A model generated the notes under the pieces. It was not told the origin of the DNA. It made no database searches and saw only the letters and a program-made list of their open reading frames with translations. Shown piece by piece: positions 6,900-8,855 of a DNA stretch of 8,855 bases. Numbering within the stretch: position 1 is the first letter of the stretch; each line of letters begins with the position of its first letter. Source of the stretch: Oscillospiraceae bacterium (lineage in GTDB: Bacteria > Bacillota > Clostridia > Oscillospirales > Oscillospiraceae); contig JAISKU010000070.1 in NCBI GenBank assembly GCA_031261245.1, positions 1 through 8,855 on the forward strand, read 5' to 3'. A program made the translations under genes and the position numbers.

Positions 6900-6986
6900 G
6901 CCGGTGTGGCGGAACAGGCAGACGCCCGGGACTTAAAATCCCGTGAGGGCAACCTCGTACCGGTTCGACCCCGGTCACCGGCACCA
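6900..6986 (+). tRNA. tRNA-Leu (anticodon TAA)
   Basis: A class II tRNA of 87 nt with encoded CCA. The acceptor is GCCGGTG paired with CACCGGC. The anticodon stem CGGGA/TCCCG holds the loop CTTAAAA, giving anticodon TAA for the Leu codon UUA (and UUG by wobble). A long variable arm (TGAGGGCAACCTCGT) is expected for leucine. The T arm is ACCGG-TTCGACC-CCGGT. The discriminator is A, the main leucine identity base. It is a single-gene unit with its own promoter and a hairpin downstream. Confidence 0.97.
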
Positions 6987-6994
6987 CTCACATT

Positions 6995-7043
6995 AAATCC
7001 GAACGCAAGGTCAATCGTAATGATTTGCCTTGCGTTCGGATTT
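6995..7043. terminator. Long hairpin between tRNA-Leu and the convergent dehydrogenase
   Basis: A perfect 16-bp inverted repeat (6995-7010 with 7028-7043) encloses 17 bases, with a further short AATC/GATT pairing inside the loop. It begins eight bases after the tRNA CCA and 37 bases beyond the stop of the minus-strand dehydrogenase. Each arm ends in ATTT on its exit side, giving a short U-run partly inside the stem, so a bidirectional terminator is likely though not textbook in shape. Confidence 0.7.
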
Positions 7044-7080
7044 GCGCTCTGAAAACACACTATAAACGTCGCATTGCGCC

Positions 7081-8043
7081 TTAATCTGCGAAACCCGCTC
7101 CCATGTAGCAGAAAACCATCGTGAGCTCCTGGTCTGTAAGTCTGCGCGGCGTCTCGCCGACGGGCTCCGGCGGCGCACCCTCGGGGCGCGGGGGAGCGAA
7201 CGGGTTGCCCATCGCCGTAAAAACGTCGATGTGGAGAACGCCGGAACCGTGGAGCTTTTCAGCTCTCTCCAGACAGTAAATCATCGCCGCGCCGTTCTGC
7301 TCCGGCGTTGTGAACATTGCCGCCATCTCGGAAATGTCGGGCGGCGGTGGATCGCCCTCTTTGCCTGGCGCGGGAGGGGGCATTTTTGAAGGGTCAAAGC
7401 GCATCACGCCGGCGGGGCACAGGCAAAACACGTTCACCCCGGTGCCTGCGACCTCGTTCGCGACGGACATGGTAACGCTCGTCGCGGCCGCTTTTCCGGC
7501 GCAGTACACGCCGCGCCCTATCATCGGCGGCATGTAATGAAATTGCGTAGAGCTGTATGTAACGGTGCCGTGCTTGCGCTCAATCATCGCGGGGACAAAC
7601 GCTTTTATCGCGAGCGCCACTCCGCGCCCGGATATCGCGTAAGACCGATCGAGATCGCCGATCGGCGCTTCTAAAATCGTGCCGTTTAGCCGCATATTCA
7701 TCGCGTTGTTGATAAGAATATCGACCTTGCCGAACTTCGCAAACGCTTCCTTGGCGAGGTTTTTGACGTCCGCTTCTTCGGTGATGTCGGTTTTGACGAA
7801 CAGCGCGCAGTCGCGCCCGTTCTCCTCATTAATAACGCGTTGGACTTCGATGCCCGCGACGTCGTTCAGGTCGGCTATCACGACGTTACCGCCGGCCGCG
7901 GCAATCGAACGGGCATAGCCGAGTCCGATATTGCTCGCCCCGCCGGTGACTACGGCGACCTCGCCGCTCAGAGTGTCGCTCTTAATGCCGGCTCTGCCGA
8001 GCTCGAGCGGTCCTATGTTCAGGGTTGTTACGACCTCCGCCAT
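7081..8043 (-). CDS. Short-chain dehydrogenase/reductase with extended ends
   Basis: NAD(P)-dependent oxidoreductase with a Rossmann fold, 320 residues, longer than the roughly 250 of classical members. The nucleotide-binding motif TGGASNIGLG is at 33-42. Asp58 after the second strand favours NAD over NADP. The NNA motif is at 112-114. The catalytic pair is Y180-x3-K184 (YCAGK), with Ser164/Ser165 upstream. A 25-residue N-terminal extension precedes the fold, a Pro-rich insert lies at 222-235, and a Pro-rich stretch at 281-297 is followed by a short tail. The helix position that normally carries the catalytic Asn reads YAISG (135-139), so that residue seems absent. The ATG at 8043 follows AGGAGG at 8051-8056. 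It has its own promoter and is co-directional with the nucleotidyltransferase 44 bases upstream. The substrate is unknown; a hydroxysteroid- or polyol-type alcohol is only one possibility. Confidence 0.92.
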   Translation of the reverse strand: MAEVVTTLNIGPLELGRAGIKSDTLSGEVAVVTGGASNIGLGYARSIAAAGGNVVIADLNDVAGIEVQRVINEENGRDCALFVKTDITEEADVKNLAKEAFAKFGKVDILINNAMNMRLNGTILEAPIGDLDRSYAISGRGVALAIKAFVPAMIERKHGTVTYSSTQFHYMPPMIGRGVYCAGKAAATSVTMSVANEVAGTGVNVFCLCPAGVMRFDPSKMPPPAPGKEGDPPPPDISEMAAMFTTPEQNGAAMIYCLERAEKLHGSGVLHIDVFTAMGNPFAPPRPEGAPPEPVGETPRRLTDQELTMVFCYMGAGFAD

Positions 8044-8086
8044 TGTTGCGCCTCCTGTTATTGTATTTTGTGTTTTAGTTTACAAA

Positions 8087-8116
8087 ATTATAGCACAAAA
8101 CTGTGCTGCGCGTCAA
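8087..8116 (-). promoter_or_regulatory. Promoter of the dehydrogenase gene, inside the 3' end of the upstream gene
   Basis: Minus strand TTGACG (8111-8116), 18-base spacer, TATAAT (8087-8092), with TGC in front of the -10 (extended -10). The -35 lies in the last codons of the nucleotidyltransferase and the -10 overlaps its stop codon (8088-8090). Transcription would start near 8080. Confidence 0.78.
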
Positions 8117-8840
8117 GTAACCGCAGTATCCGCTCCACCTGCGCGAGCTGCTCCGCCGTGTTGACGCCGAGCATCTCGTCGCCGAGCGCTTTTCTGTACA
8201 CGCCGACCCTGCCGCCGCCGCTCTTGATAATCGCCGGCGCGTCGGTCAAATAATACTCCTCCTGCGCGTTCGCCGTTGACAGCGAGTGCAGCGCCGGGAG
8301 GAGCTTTTGCGCGTCAAAAACGTACACCCCGGCGTTGATCTCGGTAATCCCGCGCTGCTCCGGCGTGCAGTCCTTTTCCTCAACAATCGCGGCAAATCCG
8401 CCGCCCTCGCCCCGCACAATGCGCCCGAAACCGTAGGGATTTTCCGCGACGCCCGACAGAATCGTGCAGTCGTTCCCCCCGGCGCTGTGCGTCTCAAGCA
8501 GCTCCAAATACGTCTCGCGCCTGAGCAGCGGCATGTCGCCGCAGCACACGAGCGCAACGCCGTCAAAACCGGCGAGCTTATCCTCCGCCGACAGCACCGC
8601 GTGACCCGTGCCGAGCTGTTTTTCCTGCACGGCGAACGCGCAATCCGGGAACGCCGCGAAAACGTCCTCTTTCTTGTACCCCGCGACGATGATTATATCC
8701 TCACGCGGCACAAACGACAGCGCGTCAACGACATATGACAGCAGCGTTTTCCCGTTTGCCTCGCGTAAAACCTTCGCGGTGTCGCCCCCGAGACGCGTGC
8801 CGCGCCCCGCCGCGAGCACCACGGCGCGTATTTTAACCAT
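8088..8840 (-). CDS. GlmU-like nucleotidyltransferase, single domain (sugar-1-phosphate uridylyltransferase)
   Basis: Cytoplasmic NTP-transferase, 250 residues, matching the N-terminal pyrophosphorylase half of GlmU, which makes UDP-GlcNAc from GlcNAc-1-phosphate and UTP. The nucleotide-binding loop LAAGRGTR is at 9-16 and the lysine of the usual P-K-V-L is Lys23, with Ala22 in place of proline. QEKQLGTGHAV (72-81) is the uracil-binding signature. CCGDMPLL (99-106) carries the metal-binding Asp102. YGFGRIVR (136-143), IVEEKD (152-157), EINAGVY (167-173), EEYYLTD (194-200) and GVNT (225-228) complete the GlmU pattern. The C-terminal acetyltransferase hexapeptide domain is absent and the protein ends cleanly with a stop, so this is a stand-alone enzyme and not a truncation visible here. 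The ATG at 8840 follows GAGGTG at 8846-8851. Its own promoter lies right of the window. Confidence 0.9.
   Translation of the reverse strand: MVKIRAVVLAAGRGTRLGGDTAKVLREANGKTLLSYVVDALSFVPREDIIIVAGYKKEDVFAAFPDCAFAVQEKQLGTGHAVLSAEDKLAGFDGVALVCCGDMPLLRRETYLELLETHSAGGNDCTILSGVAENPYGFGRIVRGEGGGFAAIVEEKDCTPEQRGITEINAGVYVFDAQKLLPALHSLSTANAQEEYYLTDAPAIIKSGGGRVGVYRKALGDEMLGVNTAEQLAQVERILRLLDAQHSFVL
8092..8107. repeat. Inverted repeat in the dehydrogenase promoter spacer
   Basis: AGCACA (8092-8097) and TGTGCT (8102-8107) are exact reverse complements around four bases, filling the space between -35 and -10. As RNA on the minus strand it gives a six-base-pair hairpin followed by ATAATTTTG, so it could also help end transcription of the nucleotidyltransferase. 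An operator and a weak terminator are both possible. Confidence 0.5.
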
Positions 8841-8845
8841 AAAAG

Positions 8846-8851
8846 CACCTC
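8846..8851 (-). promoter_or_regulatory. Ribosome binding site of the GlmU-like gene
   Basis: GAGGTG on the minus strand, five bases before the ATG, supports the start at 8840. Only 15 bases remain before the window edge. Confidence 0.65.
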
Positions 8852-8855
8852 AAAT

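Noticed and set aside
6836..7060. 74-codon minus-strand frame over tRNA-Leu
   Set aside because: It is the antisense of the tRNA. Its GAGDRGRTGTRLPSR stretch is the usual spurious translation of tRNA genes.
1..8855. CRISPR arrays, transposases, toxin-antitoxin pairs and riboswitches
   Set aside because: I looked on both strands and found no spaced repeats, no such proteins, and no leader long enough for a known riboswitch (the longest non-coding stretches are about 150-230 bases and are explained by tRNAs, promoters and hairpins).

Overview
The window looks like chromosomal DNA of a moderately GC-rich anaerobic Firmicute, probably a clostridial or Oscillospiraceae-like gut or rumen bacterium. 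This is an inference. It rests on an oxygen-sensitive glycyl radical enzyme, strong purine-rich Shine-Dalgarno sites, near-consensus housekeeping promoters, tRNA genes with an encoded CCA, and a lipoprotein with a low-complexity Pro/Thr/Ala linker. No species can be named from the sequence.

Layout. (1) Positions 1-3248, plus strand: the end of a transport operon. A few codons of an upstream gene are followed by two paralogous CUT2-type (RbsC-like) permeases that overlap by one base, then a type I periplasmic-binding lipoprotein. The usual third component, a double-domain ATPase, would lie just left of the window. (2) Positions 3249-3443: a perfect 16-bp hairpin acts as terminator between this operon and a convergent tRNA-Thr(GGT). 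The tRNA has a consensus promoter buried in a second inverted repeat. (3) Positions 3444-5936, minus strand: an 830-residue glycyl radical enzyme with the catalytic Cys-Val-Glu motif of the eliminase-type members, but no activating enzyme in the window. (4) Positions 5937-6851: a divergent class I SAM methyltransferase whose likely promoter shares its -35 bases with that of the glycyl radical enzyme. (5) Positions 6852-7080: tRNA-Leu(TAA) and a long hairpin. (6) Positions 7081-8840, minus strand: a short-chain dehydrogenase/reductase downstream of a single-domain GlmU-like nucleotidyltransferase.

How the genes fit together. The two permeases and the binding protein almost certainly form one importer for a sugar or a similar small polar solute. 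The glycyl radical enzyme and the dehydrogenase could act on an imported compound, but they are on the other strand under their own promoters, so this link is speculative. No clear phage, transposon, CRISPR or toxin-antitoxin system is present. The part most worth following is the glycyl radical enzyme of unknown substrate and the compact overlapping promoter architecture around it.
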